A stretch of DNA of 64,000 nt from Gigaspora rosea (Eukaryota > Glomeromycota > Glomeromycetes > Diversisporales > Gigasporaceae). The notes below the pieces were generated by a model that searched no databases, was not told the DNA's origin, and worked only from the letters and a program-made list of their open reading frames with translations. Positions 12,058 through 24,093 of this stretch are shown here, piece after piece. Position 1 is the first letter of the stretch. Every line of letters starts with the position of its first letter. The DNA is taken from assembly GCA_003550325.1 (NCBI GenBank), contig QKWP01000225.1, forward strand, positions 349,974 to 413,973. The letters are read 5' to 3'. The position numbers and the translations under genes were made by a program.

Positions 12058-13401
12058 TTGCTTGATTGGAAACATATTTCACCTAGACTTAATAAAATTC
12101 CAAAAGGCAAAATTCCTTTGTGGTTTACCTTTTTGGAAGACCAAACGACTAGCCATACTTATGAACGTACTATCTATTCACACTTCAATTTACCCCAAAC
12201 TAACTACTATAGTTATACTACTGGACACTTTTCTAAATATACAAAACCTTGGCTTATTACCTTATTTGATAATCAAGTAGTTATTGGCAAAGCACGTCGC
12301 CAATCTAATATTTCAGATTATACTCTCATTACACATTGGCAATGTAACATCCAGCCACAATTCACACGCTTATACCCAACACCACTAATCACCACATTTC
12401 CATGTACTAACTGCACTCTTAATTCCAATATTATTGCAAACAAATGTACTATTCTTATTCCAACAAGTCATGCTACCAAATTTTTTGGAAGACTTAATTC
12501 TGACAAATCAGTCAATCTAAATGCCAATTACCTTGATCTCATCTTCTCAACTGCAGCAAGAAATCCAATTAGTATTCCAATATTACCAAACATTCTTATA
12601 TCTAATGCACAAATACCTTCCTTTTTTCAACCTAGTCCTGCGCGTGATACTTTGCAATCTATTTGTCATCACAACAGTTATTTAACAGAATTAACATTTT
12701 ATACTGATGGTTCTGTCATTGATCTTGGCAACTCTCAGTGCTCTATGGGCATTGGTTGGATTCAATTACATAATCAAAATATTCTACATACCTTCCAATC
12801 ACAAATCAAATACTGGCCATGTTCTTTTAAAGCTGAACTAGTAGCAATCTTATCAGCTATTAGTACTGCTCCTAGAAACTGTTCTATACAAATTTTTACA
12901 GATTCCCAATCTGTAATATCCAAATACAATAGCCTAATTCATACTATACCCCTCTCTAAACCTTTTAATATACCTTATTGGCCTATTTGGAATACTTTAT
13001 TAAACTTTATCAAATCATATAATCTTAACATTACCTTTCATAAAGTTATTGCACACCAAGAAGATGAATATAATAACAAAGCTGATCAACTAGCCCGCTA
13101 TCATCAAACTGCTCCATATCTTCTTTTTGATTCACAAAATATCTACAATTACAACTTCACTCTATCTGTTGATAATTTTCCTATTGAACTTCCTATCCGT
13201 CGCTGTATTAGAACTTTATGCCATGCACATATACTTGCTCTTTGGTCTTCTCAAAATCGTTTTCAACAATGGCTACCAATATCACGATATATTAACTGGA
13301 ATGCTACTTGGCTATATATTAATAACAACCAAAAAATTTCAAACTTTTCACATAGTTTTCACTCTTTAACTCTCAAATCTTTTAGAATCAAATACTTTTA
13401 G
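12058..13401 (+). pseudogene. LINE 1 RNase H region (447-codon open fragment)
   Basis: This is the longest surviving open piece of the LINE. FYTDGS at about 12697-12714 is the first RNase H acidic motif, FKAELVAI supplies the glutamate, FTDSQS the third acidic residue, and HKVIAHQEDE with KADQLAR the histidine-containing end. The catalytic set D-E-D-H/D therefore looks intact. RNase H would degrade the RNA strand during second-strand synthesis. The fragment has no independent start and is only a section of the LINE polyprotein. It ends where a one-base shift at about 13400 enters the next frame. Confidence 0.8.
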
Positions 13402-14027
13402 ATGATCTCCCTGCTCCACATATTCTTCACCGAAGAAATCCATCTTATCCTAATATCTGTCACCTTTGTCAACAAGCAAGTGAATCCCTACACTAGACTA
13501 TTTGCCCAACTTATGAACCCTTACTAAAACTTATAAAAGATTCTATAGTCCATATACTAAGTCCTAACAAACTCGAAATCTTTAATCTAGCTGCTAAGAA
13601 CCTTTATACTCAAATTATGAATTTGGATAGCTTACAAATTCATCAACTTCCTAACCTACTCTCTCTTTTCTCTACTTTATCTGGTTTTATACCTTTAGAT
13701 ATTATTTCTACTCTATATGAATTTACTTCATCTTCTAAATCTGCCTGCTCTCTTACTATTTTACTTCTACTTCATATTAACCAACAAATTTATACAAATA
13801 TTTGGATTCCATACCTCATTTCTAGATCCCAAAATCAAGAATTACATTTTCAACCTTTACCTTCTTCTTCTAATATATTTCTTGTACCAAATTCTTCAAA
13901 TAATTTGCAAGATAATAGTAATCATATTTCCACTATAGCATTGCACAAAATTGAAACTTGGTTATATAAATGGATTAAATTTTCTATACCACTATCTGAT
14001 ATTCTTACATATACTCAAATCTAGGTG
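13402..14027 (+). pseudogene. LINE 1 C-terminal zinc-knuckle and tail
   Basis: After a frameshift near 13400, the frame gives ICHLCQQASESLH, a TAG at 13494, then TICPTY. This is a CxxC-H-C arrangement typical of LINE C termini. The TAG stands where tryptophan would normally follow the histidine. A further open piece at 13617-14024 covers the tail. The 3' untranslated region, with AATAAA-like sequence, follows to the A tract at 14202. Confidence 0.65.
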
Positions 14028-14353
14028 AGCCTTGGCCACTCTGGTAGGTTTAGGCCACAGATAAGTATTTAGGTTTACCTATATATATGTCTGAGTTTTT
14101 ATTCTTAGCATTAGATTTAAACAATGAAATTTTTTTCAGTATTGTAAAAAGTTTCTATTAAGTTTAATAAAGATAAAAGCAAGGTCTCACCTTTAACATT
14201 TAAAAAAAAAAAAAATTCTGACAAAAAATTTACAAAAAATGGAAAAATCTAGAAATAATCATTAAATTTTTAGTGGTATGTAATTTTTTTCTAGTATTTG
14301 CTAATATATTCACTATTTTTTATTAATATCATGATTTTTTCTTATCTTTTGCG

Positions 14354-14424
14354 GAGCCATTGTCCTTGTTCTTGCACTTGCACTTGCATTTGCTCCTGTG
14401 CTTGAACTTGTTCTTGAACTTTAG
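14354..14424 (+). repeat. Degenerate hexamer repeat (CTTGCA-like)
   Basis: About eleven imperfect copies of a 6-bp unit related to CTTGCA or CTTGTT lie in tandem in gene-free DNA downstream of LINE 1. Confidence 0.7.
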
Positions 14425-14624
14425 ACCATTATATAAATGCTTCCAATTAGTGAAACATTTGATTGACTTTTTTTAGCTCAAAATAGTTTATATTTATTAT
14501 AATTAAACTAGAATATGATCATGCAGGCGGCTTTGCTGCCATATGCTAAAGGTAATAGATTTATTTGTTTTATTCTTATTTTTATTTCGAAAAAAAAATT
14601 TTCTTAAGCTTCTCTATCATTAGA

Positions 14625-15050
14625 TGTTTCGTCTTAAATTTAATGCACCAATTTGGGACCTTCTGGGCCAAAGCTAGTGCATTAGATTTAAAGTATTACT
14701 TTAGTCATTAGGTGTTCCATTTTGGATTTAATGCACCAAATTTGGCCCTTCCGGGCCAAAGCTGGTGCATTAAATTTAAAGCATTTCCTTTTCAAAATTG
14801 GTTTCCATCCTTAATTCAATGCACCAAATTGGGCAAAGTTGATGCATTAAATTTAAAGCATTTCCTTTCTGTTATTAGATGTTCCGTCTTGAATTTAATG
14901 CACCAATTTGGGCACCCTCAGGGGCCAAAGCTGGTGCATTAGATTTAAAGCAATTTTTTCCATCATTAGATGATTCATCTTGAATTTAATATAACAATAT
15001 GGACTTCTCCAGGCCAAAGCTAGTGCATTAACTTTAAAGCTTTTATTAGT
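14625..15050. repeat. Five-copy minisatellite, each unit a hairpin
   Basis: Five diverged units of about 80-90 bp follow one another. Each contains AATTTAATGCACCAA, a GC-richer centre such as GGGCCAAAG, and the inverted partner GGTGCATTAAATTT. Every unit can therefore fold on itself. The units may derive from a small fold-back element amplified in tandem. Open frames across the array are repeat artefacts. Confidence 0.85.
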
Positions 15051-15552
15051 CATGTGAAATGATCATATTGTGACCTTATCACCTGCCAAATATAACAGTT
15101 ACTGAATGTTACACATTCAATATATTCAGATCCAGATATTGGTAAATGAATATAATACAAATTGATCTATGTGCAGATAGAATGGCAAATCGTATAAATT
15201 TTGTATTGGTCAGGGGGCTTAGGAGGCTGAGTTCACAATTCTTTCGTTGCCTTGCGTCATAATGTTTGACGATCATTGATTATCAATTCATTATACCAGC
15301 AAAAAATTCGAAGAAAAAAATGTAAAATCTAAAAAATTCGAAAGTAGAAGCATAACTATAGATGGAAGTGGGTATATAATACCAAAAGGATACTTTCTTT
15401 ACTAGAATTTAAGTTGTTTTTTAAACGATCTGATTTTTTTGTTTTTTTTTCTGGTATGTTAAAAAATATATATATCTTTATCCTTATAAAAAAAGTGGTC
15501 CGAGGTGTGGTACAGGTTGTGTCTGGAATCCACGGAATGGCACAGTCAGAAT
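15051..15552. other. Gene-free interval
   Basis: Mixed AT-rich sequence with no supported gene or clear element. Confidence 0.4.
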
Positions 15553-16400
15553 CAGTATTTAAAATTCAAATCTAAAGTTATGTTCTCAAAAGAGCATAAT
15601 TTAAAATTTTATTGTTCTCAAAAACTTTTTAGTGTTCATTATATATTAATATATTGAACATTAATTTTTAAAGAATGTTCATATTCTAACTTACAATTCA
15701 CATACTAAAATTATACTTACTATTAATAATTTTTAGACTTTATATATGGTTCTCCATATTTTTTCTATGTAACTTAATGTATTATACAATTCTATTTCTG
15801 ATAATTTTGTTAAAACTTCAAGTTCTTTTTATATTTGCTCATAATAAAACAAGCCTTTTTATGATATTTTACTAATGCTACTATTGGTTAATGTGATAAA
15901 TTAGAATCTAATTACTTTATTATTTAACTATTTAACTTAATACTAACAAATACTTTGTATCTTTTTTACATGCTTACTATTGGCATAACATTTGACCCAA
16001 ATCATCTATTTATAAAGTTTATACAATAAGGATACCCTCTATAAAAAAAATACACTGCAGGGTTAATGAATGTTTTATTTTAAAAATCTTTAAAGGCTAT
16101 TTTCTTAATTATTTATTTGTTATCCATATTGCACAACTTTAAATATATGTTTATATTATACATAGTATGTACATACATGCATATGTATGTACATATATAT
16201 ATTCACACAGAATTTGTCACAATCAATTTATTGATCTCAATAGTAAATCTAGAACATAAAAATTTTATAAATGTTCTCATTGAGAACATTTCAAGAGAAT
16301 AAAATGTTCTCAAATAAGAGAACCTTTTCTAAATATCATAGTTCTTAAATAAACTTAAATGTTCATTGAGAACCATGAGAACATTGAATTTTAAACACTG
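15553..16400. mobile_element. hAT-like non-autonomous element D2
   Basis: The termini are CAGTATTTAAAATTCAA and the complement of CAGTGTTTAAAATTCAA. Both ends carry repeated GTTCTC/GAGAAC motifs. The 8-bp flanks GTCAGAAT (15545-15552) and GTCGAAAT (16401-16408) differ at two positions by transitions, consistent with an aged hAT target duplication. The 848-bp interior is AT-rich with no transposase. A related copy in reverse orientation lies at 30590-31912. Confidence 0.8.
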
Positions 16401-16408
16401 GTCGAAAT

Positions 16409-17738
16409 GGTACATATAGAGCTGTTGATAGAATATAACAGTAAAAAGTAGTACAGGGAAGGTGGCACATTATGATACGTCATACGTAATGGCACCTTCA
16501 TTTCACAGAATAATACATATTGAAAGTGGTACGTGTTGGCTCATTTCACGAAGAGCAAAAGATCAATATACAATTTTTTTAAAAAAATTGCGATATCTTA
16601 TAATTTCACTAATGAAACTGCTCTGGGTGTTTTAACAAAAAAAATTCCTTGCAAAATTTTGATACATGTGCAGTTGTTGGTTTGTTTATATTGTATTGAT
16701 TGTTAATATAAATTTATGTAATCTACTTGTATGTATATTTTTTTTATTACATGTTAATTCATGTTAATTACCTGGCCAAATTCTGTGCCATTTGGACTAG
16801 TAAAGTGTTGCAAATTCCGAGTCATTAACGGTCCATTTTGTACAGGCATACAGTCAACCACGGGCCAAAATTCTGTGCCAATCCAAGCCTCCTACGTACC
16901 AAATACGGGTTTAATTTGTGCCACCAAAACCCGTGCCTTTACTCAGCCAACCCATACCTTTATGGTCCATTTTTCTTATAGGGTATATATATATAATATA
17001 TATAATAAAAATTTCCTTTTCTGGTGTTTCAAAGAAATTTTTTATATCGATCTCTGCATTAAAAAGACACAACAGCCAAAAATGAAACGATTCGTTATAT
17101 ATAACATATAACAACATTACACAACCATATATGGTAGATCATGATAGTCAGCCCAAAATTATAAAGCGCACGTTTTACGATTTTAAGAGAGTTGTTTAAG
17201 GTGTTAAAAAAACTGATATAAGCCTTATTCTGGTGTGACCACATTAGAATACTTGATTGGCCAATGGTTGATATAAGCCTTATTTTGGTATAACCACGTT
17301 ATAAGTCTTATTTGGCGTGACCAGGCATCTGATCATCCAAAAAACGGTTCATAAATTTTTTTAAAAATCAGTGATTATTATTTCATCAACCCAATAAAAG
17401 ATCCAACGAAAAAAAAACAAAAATACCAAATATCAGGTAAATAGACAAATTAAATTGCATTGGGTCACCAATTTTTGTAGCGAAAATTTTTGCCTTTACT
17501 ATCGTCAGTTATTGCAACTGCGATATTGCTCATATATGTGGTTAAGATAGTATATAAGGCGTGATGAATTTATACGTGAAGAATAATAGTGTAATGCATT
17601 TAGGCATGAAAAATAACTAAAATTTGACGAATAAGTCATGCGGACCAATCAAACTTAAGATTTTGCAGACAAATACCACTCCAAATAGCGTAAAACCATA
17701 CACTTTATAATTGCATCACTCTGCTCCTAGTACATGCA
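16409..17738. other. Gene-free interval with short repeats
   Basis: No gene is supported. The sequence at about 17215-17330 repeats ATAAGCCTTATT(C/T)TGGT with GTGACCAC-like text two to three times. A slightly GC-richer patch at 16765-16970 repeats CCAAAATTCTGTGCCA-like text but shows no protein signature. Confidence 0.45.
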
Positions 17739-17767
17739 TCAGTTGACTGGCGAATCATCAATTAAGT
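17739..17767. mobile_element. Stranded right end of a family A element
   Basis: TCAGTTGACTGGCGAATCAT followed by CAATTAA matches the right terminal repeat of family A, as at 45895-45924. No body of the element is attached, so this is a truncated relic. Confidence 0.6.
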
Positions 17768-17823
17768 GAGAAAAAAGTATATAAGACTCACCTTTTTGCT
17801 TCCAACTTACAGAGTGTTCAAAA

Positions 17824-18343
17824 TAAGTAGTAATCCACATAAGATTAGCAGTATGATCATAGTAAAATTTGGGGCAAATCTTATATAAGTTTTATAATAG
17901 AATGGAATCTGTAGCTACCTCAAAGTAAAGTTATTTTTTTACTAAGTAAACCTTTCTTGCAGCTCTTACAAAAGTTGTAGAGCTTATTTTTGTAATTCTC
18001 ATGATAGTAAAATTAGTTAAATTGGCCTAGTAGTTCTTGAGATATTTTAACTTTTATTTTTTACACATATAAAAAATTGCAAAAGAAATTTTATATATAT
18101 AACAAGACAAAAGTTAAGATATCTCAAAAACTACCTGGCCAATTTTACCAATCTCACTACTATTAAAATTATAAAAATGAGTTTTACAACTTTAGTTAAA
18201 GTTTAAAGAAAGATTAGCTTAGTAAAAAAATAACTTTACTTTGAGGCAGCTACAGATTCCACTCTATTAATAATAACTTATATAAAACTTAACCCAGATT
18301 TTATTATGATTATACTGCTGATCTTATGTGGATTACTACTTAA
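17824..18343. mobile_element. Palindromic element family G
   Basis: The terminal repeat AAGTAGTAATCCACATAAGA is present at the left end and as its complement at the right end. Complementarity continues to the centre near 18085, so the whole 520 bp is a hairpin. The arms contain AAAAGTTGTAGAGCTTA and TTGGCCTAGTAG, which echo the order of motifs in the arms of family A. No protein is encoded. Confidence 0.8.
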
Positions 18344-21300
18344 ATAGAGTTCAATTTTATTGAATATAACCTTCGTAATTAGAATTATAAATTAATAATT
18401 CCCAATAAGTCAAATTTGTATCAGCCAGCCTAATTCTGTAATCATGTAATATTATTAAAAGCTTTAATAATTGATTTGAATACTAATATACTAAAGCTAA
18501 AAAACCAAGATATTAGTATTAAACTAAATATTAAAAAAAAAGAATAAGAGAACAACTTATTTAGTCTCCAATATTGCTATACCTTAGGAATCTTTAGAGC
18601 CAGACCAAATCTTCTATATCTCTTTACGCTTGCCAGTTCAAGATTCAGTAGCCTTGTATGATTAAAGAACATTGGATTAGTTAAATAGTAGTGTTGTAGT
18701 GGTTTTTAGCTATAGACCTGATTGCCACTACTTTAACAATATATGTATATACGTACTTAGCTAGCAGTTTAAAAATTCAACTATGATTATAGTTAGCTAA
18801 AAATAGGTATATTCATTGGTAAGTTGATGACTATATAATCAAAATTATAAGGGACTGACTAGAAAAGTAGACTTTGGAACTAATCCAATTCAATCACAAA
18901 ACCTAACCAACATAGACAACCTATTAAAGAAAACATTTAATTTGGCTAGTAGCTAAATAAATATTAGTCATTTCTAAAAGAGGAAGTTTATACCTTGGGA
19001 GTAGATAATTAGTATATTAGACAATTGGCCCTAAGACTTGATACTAGTTGTCTTTTGGCAAGATTCCTTTTATTTATAAAAAAATAAAAAAATTAAAAAA
19101 AAGAACAATAGATGCATAAAAAAATAAATCTAACTAATTTAACTGATATATGTACCTATATGAACTATATTGATCATTTTTATTAGATGACCAATGCGAT
19201 CAGTCTAACTGACTGATCAGACATATTCTACTGAGAAATACCAGAAATATGATGAATTTCTGAAATCACGAGAAAGCTATAATTTTGCATATGAGATAAA
19301 TTTTGAAATGATACTACAGTAATCAATATGATCTAAGATCTGAAATATTGTAGGTTTACTAATTTCTCCTCCAAGTTACCATTGGTTGAATACAAATATT
19401 ATTTTTTATTGATAATTCACTAATTAGGTGGCTAATAATATAAGTCATTGAACAATTGCTTCGTAATTATTGCTTTTTACTTTTTAATAATAATATTTGG
19501 CAATTTTTTTGAATTTAGCAACTCTTTATGATAAAACATTTTGAGGGCATCTCTTCAAATTCTTAATAAATACAATAATAACTATAGCACATTAACAATT
19601 ATAATGCATTAAATAATTTTTTTCCAATATTAAAATATCTATTATACTTTGTTATTTTATTAATTAATTAAAAACACATACAGTATTTTAGACTATTCAT
19701 ATTTTATATTTTCAGTTAGAGCAGGTCAAAATATTATAATATGGTCAACCTTTATATCAGATATAGAACAGATGTTCATTATAGTAAGCCTTTAGAGTTA
19801 ATTATATTTGACTATACTCAAAATTTTGTTATTAGAAAGTTAGTGTGCTTAATGAAGTATTGAAAAATAAGAAATTTTTATTTGAGCAACCAATACATAC
19901 ATAACAACAAACATTTAAACTCTTTTTTATTTCTATTTTTTTATTTTTATCTATTTATTTTATTTTATTTATTTTTTTTAGGGTATGCATGTAATGATTG
20001 AATGTTATGTCGAGTGATCATGATTCATTAAAATTAGTATTATTATATTAATAATAAATAAATTATCCAATATGCATAGAATATTGGGTGTGCAGAATAT
20101 TATATATATCAAAATTATATGTAGTATCATATAAAAATTTACTAGATTTTTTTGAGATGTGTAACAATATTGAATATGAAGTATTTTGTATTCTTTAATT
20201 GGAACCAGCGTTTATTCTTTAACACGCAAGTTCAACCCTTTTTTTAGATGCACAAACTTTAAAATTTATTGCTTCAAATTCAAATTTTGTACAGGTAAGT
20301 ATTAAATTCCAAAGAACAAAGTTTCAAAGCAAAATTTAGATTTTAGCTGAAAGAATTGCCAGTTTATTTAATTTGTTCGATTAATTTAAGTAAAAATTTG
20401 CTCATTTAAAAAGAGATAGAAAAAAGTTTGTTTCCAATAAATGCGAAAAAAAATCTTGCAATTTTATAAAAACTATGTATAAAAATCACTTAGTGGTAAA
20501 ATTTCAAGCTAAGAAAAGATAACCAACCAATGCATCTAAAGAAATGAATCACGATTTTATATAAAAAATATAATATGTAGTTCATCAATTAATAATCACT
20601 TAAAACTATCGATTATTTAAAAAATAAGTAATCCACATATATTTTTGATTTAAATAGTATACCATGCACCCCAATAGAACATTTTTATAGAAAATGATCC
20701 AATTGATAATTTAATCAAATCATTGATTACATCAATGTTCGTTTATAAGGGATAATTAATAAATATGCATAAGAATATTTGATCTAAACAATTATATCGA
20801 GCTGAATTACTCTATACTGCAAAACTTGCCTTTATCGTCGTTGGTGATAGAGGATTTTTGTTAATTTCTTCACATATAGATAATGTACTTGTAACGGTAG
20901 CGGAAGATTTCTATCGCTGTTACGGATTTCTCTGCAGAAAAATGCATGATCTTTTATCGCTATAAAATTTTTATACTAGAGTACATAAAACAATGATTAA
21001 TCACTGATTAAATCATTCTATCAACACTTTCTATGCATATTGGATAATTCAATTATTAATTGTTAAAAATGATTTATTAACAATTTTATGTTAACAATTA
21101 ATTTCCCATTGCTAGATATAGCAAATCAAAAATGGCAAAGTGCAATTAAATTTTTTTTTTTTATTATCATTAAATTTTTTATGAACATATACCTTAAAAA
21201 GTTAAAATTTGTTTACTCGCTCATACTTACCACAGTACATGTCATATCAATATTCTAACAATCTTTTATTTCATCAAATAAACAAAATTGGTAAAATGTA

Positions 21301-21530
21301 CAGGACACTCATGACGGATGATAATTTTATTATAAGAAGAATGATTTACGAAAATACTTTCTTATAAATGGTAAACAATGTATAGTCACAATCAATCATT
21401 ATAACAATTGATTGTTGAGTGATGATCATCACTTTACTGATCAGGGGCGCATTTTGATTAATCAACATATATATACAACCGATGTCCGTAAGCGAAAATA
21501 TTTTGAGCACAATAAAGCTAGCTCAGCTCT
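18344..21530. other. Gene-free AT-rich region
   Basis: I see no supported gene or RNA in these 3.2 kb. A short hairpin, GTAACGGTAGCG with TCGCTGTTAC, lies at about 20892-20925. The rest is AT-rich with short homopolymers. Confidence 0.5.
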
Positions 21531-21549
21531 TGCACTTGAGCTAGATAGA

Positions 21550-21866
21550 GCGCTTTTTATACAATCGGATGAATTTGGTGAAATCCAAAATTACCAAAAA
21601 AAGTTAACTTGACGAAAATCTATTTCAAATTTAACGAAAATACAACCAAACCTTTTCAAAAAAGGTAATTTAGTGTAGCACCAAATGCTAACAAATGTTT
21701 CTAAGCGCAACTTTTTATACAAGGTTGAATTTGGTGAAATCCAAAATTACCAAAAAAAGTTAACTTGACAAAAATCTATTTCCAAAATTAACCGATAATA
21801 CAACCAAACCTTTTCAAAAAAGGTAATTTAGTGTAGACAAACGCTAACAAATGTTTCTAAGCGCAA
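21550..21866 (+). repeat. Tandem duplication, ~155-bp unit
   Basis: Two consecutive units, starting at about 21550 and 21705, are nearly identical. Each begins GCGC..CTTTTTATACAA and includes GGTGAAATCCAAAATTACC and GCTAACAAATGTTTCTAAGC. A third partial start occurs at 21861. Part of the unit matches the stretch near 4951. Confidence 0.85.
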
Positions 21867-22310
21867 TAAGGAAAGGAATAATTAAATATATGCAAGTTAC
21901 GTGAGGTCACGAATCACTTGGATCTGAGTCGGGATATCACTTAATTTGGTCTGATTAATTATGCAATCAATAAGGTTATGTAATGCAGGAACAATAATAA
22001 TACTGTAGTTTTTAAGGGGACAGTGAGCTGTTAAAGGGTAACAATTAACGAATGCAACTCAATAAATTATTTTGTAGTATAACGGTAAAAATAATGAGGT
22101 AACTTCGTCATAAAGGCTTTGAAAATCGATTACGCTAAAATAATTGAGAAAAATAGAGCCATTTGCTCTAGACATCCGAAAATCCACAAGACATTCTTTA
22201 CTATTAAATTAAATATAAATAACCCCATCACTATCTGATCACTAAGATCCAAAAAATAATTAAAAATTAATTTTATAGTACCGCATATAGTTTTGTTTGG
22301 ATGGCAGTCA
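21867..22310. other. Gene-free interval
   Basis: AT-rich sequence with no feature I can support. Confidence 0.4.
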
Positions 22311-22590
22311 ATTAATCGACAATCACTTCACCGATATAACATTTCACCGACAATTGTTCACTGACAAGTTCATTTTACAAACAGTTTATTTCACCGACAA
22401 AGTAATTCTGGTCATTGTCGTTAGGGTCAGGGTAGAATTAGGTAGAATTAGAGCTAAATTTAGTGTGCTTTTTGAAAAAAAGCTTGTCGGTGAAGTGAAC
22501 TTCGGTGAATCAAACTGTCGGTAAAATGAACTTGTCGGTGAGTATTTGTCGGTGAAATGTTATGTCGGTGAAGTGATTGTCGGCTAAATA
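22311..22590. mobile_element. Fold-back element E1 built of short CACCGACA motifs
   Basis: The outer repeat CGACAATCACTTCACCGATA and its complement flank an interior in which TTTCACCGACA recurs on the left and TGTCGGTGAA recurs on the right. Short direct motifs are thus arranged as a large inverted repeat. The same architecture with a different motif is seen in E2 at 44437-45190. No protein is encoded. Confidence 0.75.
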
Positions 22591-23345
22591 ATACGAATCC
22601 GTTTTGTTTTGTTGACCGAACACCAATTTTTCGCACGCACGGTAATCATTACAGAATCCTTTAAATATCAATTCCTACCGCGATAAACAGTAATATAAAA
22701 GCACGAAATGTCAGCACGCATGGCATACAAAATCATAAGGAACGACCATCCAATTGGATGCCCAGAATTGCGGAGATCACTTAACTTGCCTGTAAACCAT
22801 CACTTCGTATTCCTGGTAAATGTAACCACAGGAAATAAAATTCGCAGTTAGAATCCTACGTTTTACTTTTCATACTGACAATCAAGGAACAATTTAATTT
22901 ATACTAAGTTAAAACCATTACGAATTGGATAGTTTTAATTAGTATTAGTATAGTATTTTTGTTGTACAGAGTTAATTTTACACTTTTTAAACTTTTTAAC
23001 GTACACTATCAATTATGTATTGTAATAATAAAGAAAAACAATCCGCCACATTATCCTCCGAACTCAAAATCTATAATATAAATACGCACCCCAGCGTCCT
23101 GTGATCTCACAGGTTCAATATAAAAAAAAATCTATAATAATAAAATAACAAATAACATCTTGAGTAATAACAAATTGCATTATTTATATTTCTTGATTAA
23201 TTGGACTATTATCCATTCAATGTAATTATTGTTATTTTCATTTTAATAATTCTAAAACCAAAATATCATAGAATAACCATTATCCGTTTACTCAAAACTC
23301 ATTTGCGAAACCGTTCTCAGGTAACAATGTGATAGATTGCTAAAT
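22591..23345. other. Downstream flank of the secreted-protein gene
   Basis: No second gene is supported. The strip nearest 23345 would hold the 3' untranslated region of the minus-strand gene. Confidence 0.4.
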
Positions 23346-23348
23346 TAA

Positions 23349-23843
23349 CTAGGCACTTGTAATAGGAGCACTTGCATCTACGCCCGCACCTTGTGCATTA
23401 AAAGTACTTAGACCACCATATTGACGTTTATCAAGTTTTCGTTTACTTATTGCGCCTGAATTTTTTAGGAGTTCATAGAGGTCAAAGTTATAAACTTTGC
23501 CATTGTATCGACCTAAGCCGTTAACAATAGTGACGTTTAAATCAGCAGTAACGTTGCGAATAACAGTTCCGTTATGATCTTTGATGGCGAAACTATATGA
23601 ATACCCTGGGGCAAATCCACCTGAGGCAAAGCCTAGGATGTTAGTGAAATTTTCATAATTTCTCTGGAAGAGGACCGTAATACCATTTGTAAATCCGAGA
23701 AAATCAGCCTGAGCGATCGTGCAATCATCATAACCGCGTTTCAACAAAGGTGAATTGTCAACCGAAACTGTTGAAGCCACGGCTAAAAAAACAAATAAGA
23801 ATAAGGAAGCGTAGAGAGACAACGAAGAAATTTTTTTAATCAT
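23349..23843 (-). CDS. Secreted, probably Kex2-processed small protein precursor
   Basis: A 164-residue single-exon protein. I chose the ATG at 23843 because it places a classic signal peptide (charged MIKK, then a hydrophobic core to about residue 24) at the N terminus. The open frame runs on upstream to 24056, but that extension looks non-coding. Dibasic KR sites occur at residues 35-36, 134-135 and 139-140, as in precursors cut by a Kex2-type Golgi protease. Cutting there would release a propeptide, a ~98-residue core and a 24-residue C-terminal peptide starting QYGG. The core has four N-glycosylation sequons (N65, N91, N97, N103) and one cysteine at 41. I do not recognise the family. A secreted effector, wall-associated protein or peptide precursor is possible. 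Base composition is richer in GC than its surroundings, which supports coding. Confidence 0.75.
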   Translation of the reverse strand: MIKKISSLSLYASLFLFVFLAVASTVSVDNSPLLKRGYDDCTIAQADFLGFTNGITVLFQRNYENFTNILGFASGGFAPGYSYSFAIKDHNGTVIRNVTADLNVTIVNGLGRYNGKVYNFDLYELLKNSGAISKRKLDKRQYGGLSTFNAQGAGVDASAPITSA

Positions 23844-24093
23844 GGTAATAAACAACAGCAGGAGAATTTTTATAATTACAGAATAAATTATTAATTTATG
23901 AAAAAATATCCTAACATTCAGATTCTTGCAAGATAAGTTTAAATAGATTCTCTCAATGAAGTTCGTCAGTTCTTCTTTGCCACTACAGTCCTGTATTTCC
24001 CAAATTTGAGGGTCGACTATGGCGGTGTATGCAAATAATTTATTGAAGTTATACATTAAAATTAAATTATCGTCTTTAATAAATTATATTTTG

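Larger units (their letters stand above)
7941..14210 (+). mobile_element. LINE retrotransposon 1, near full length, degenerate
   Basis: The element is flanked by a perfect 20-bp direct repeat, AAAAATTCTGACAAAAAATT, at 7921-7940 and 14211-14230. It ends in an A tract, as expected for target-primed reverse transcription. The domain order is an N-terminal region, an endonuclease of the EEP/APE type, reverse transcriptase, RNase H and a cysteine-rich C-terminal motif. The reading frame is broken by many nonsense codons and several frameshifts. A short AGGACCCC-ended DNA element has inserted near the 5' end. The 6.27-kb length and the RNase H domain suit a fungal Tad/I-type LINE, though the clade is inferred. 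Confidence 0.9.

Noticed and set aside
7941..13500. Reassigned TGA = Trp nuclear or mitochondrial code
   Set aside because: TAG and TAA also occur at conserved sense positions, frameshifts are present, and the spliced host gene uses a standard code. Mutation decay explains it.
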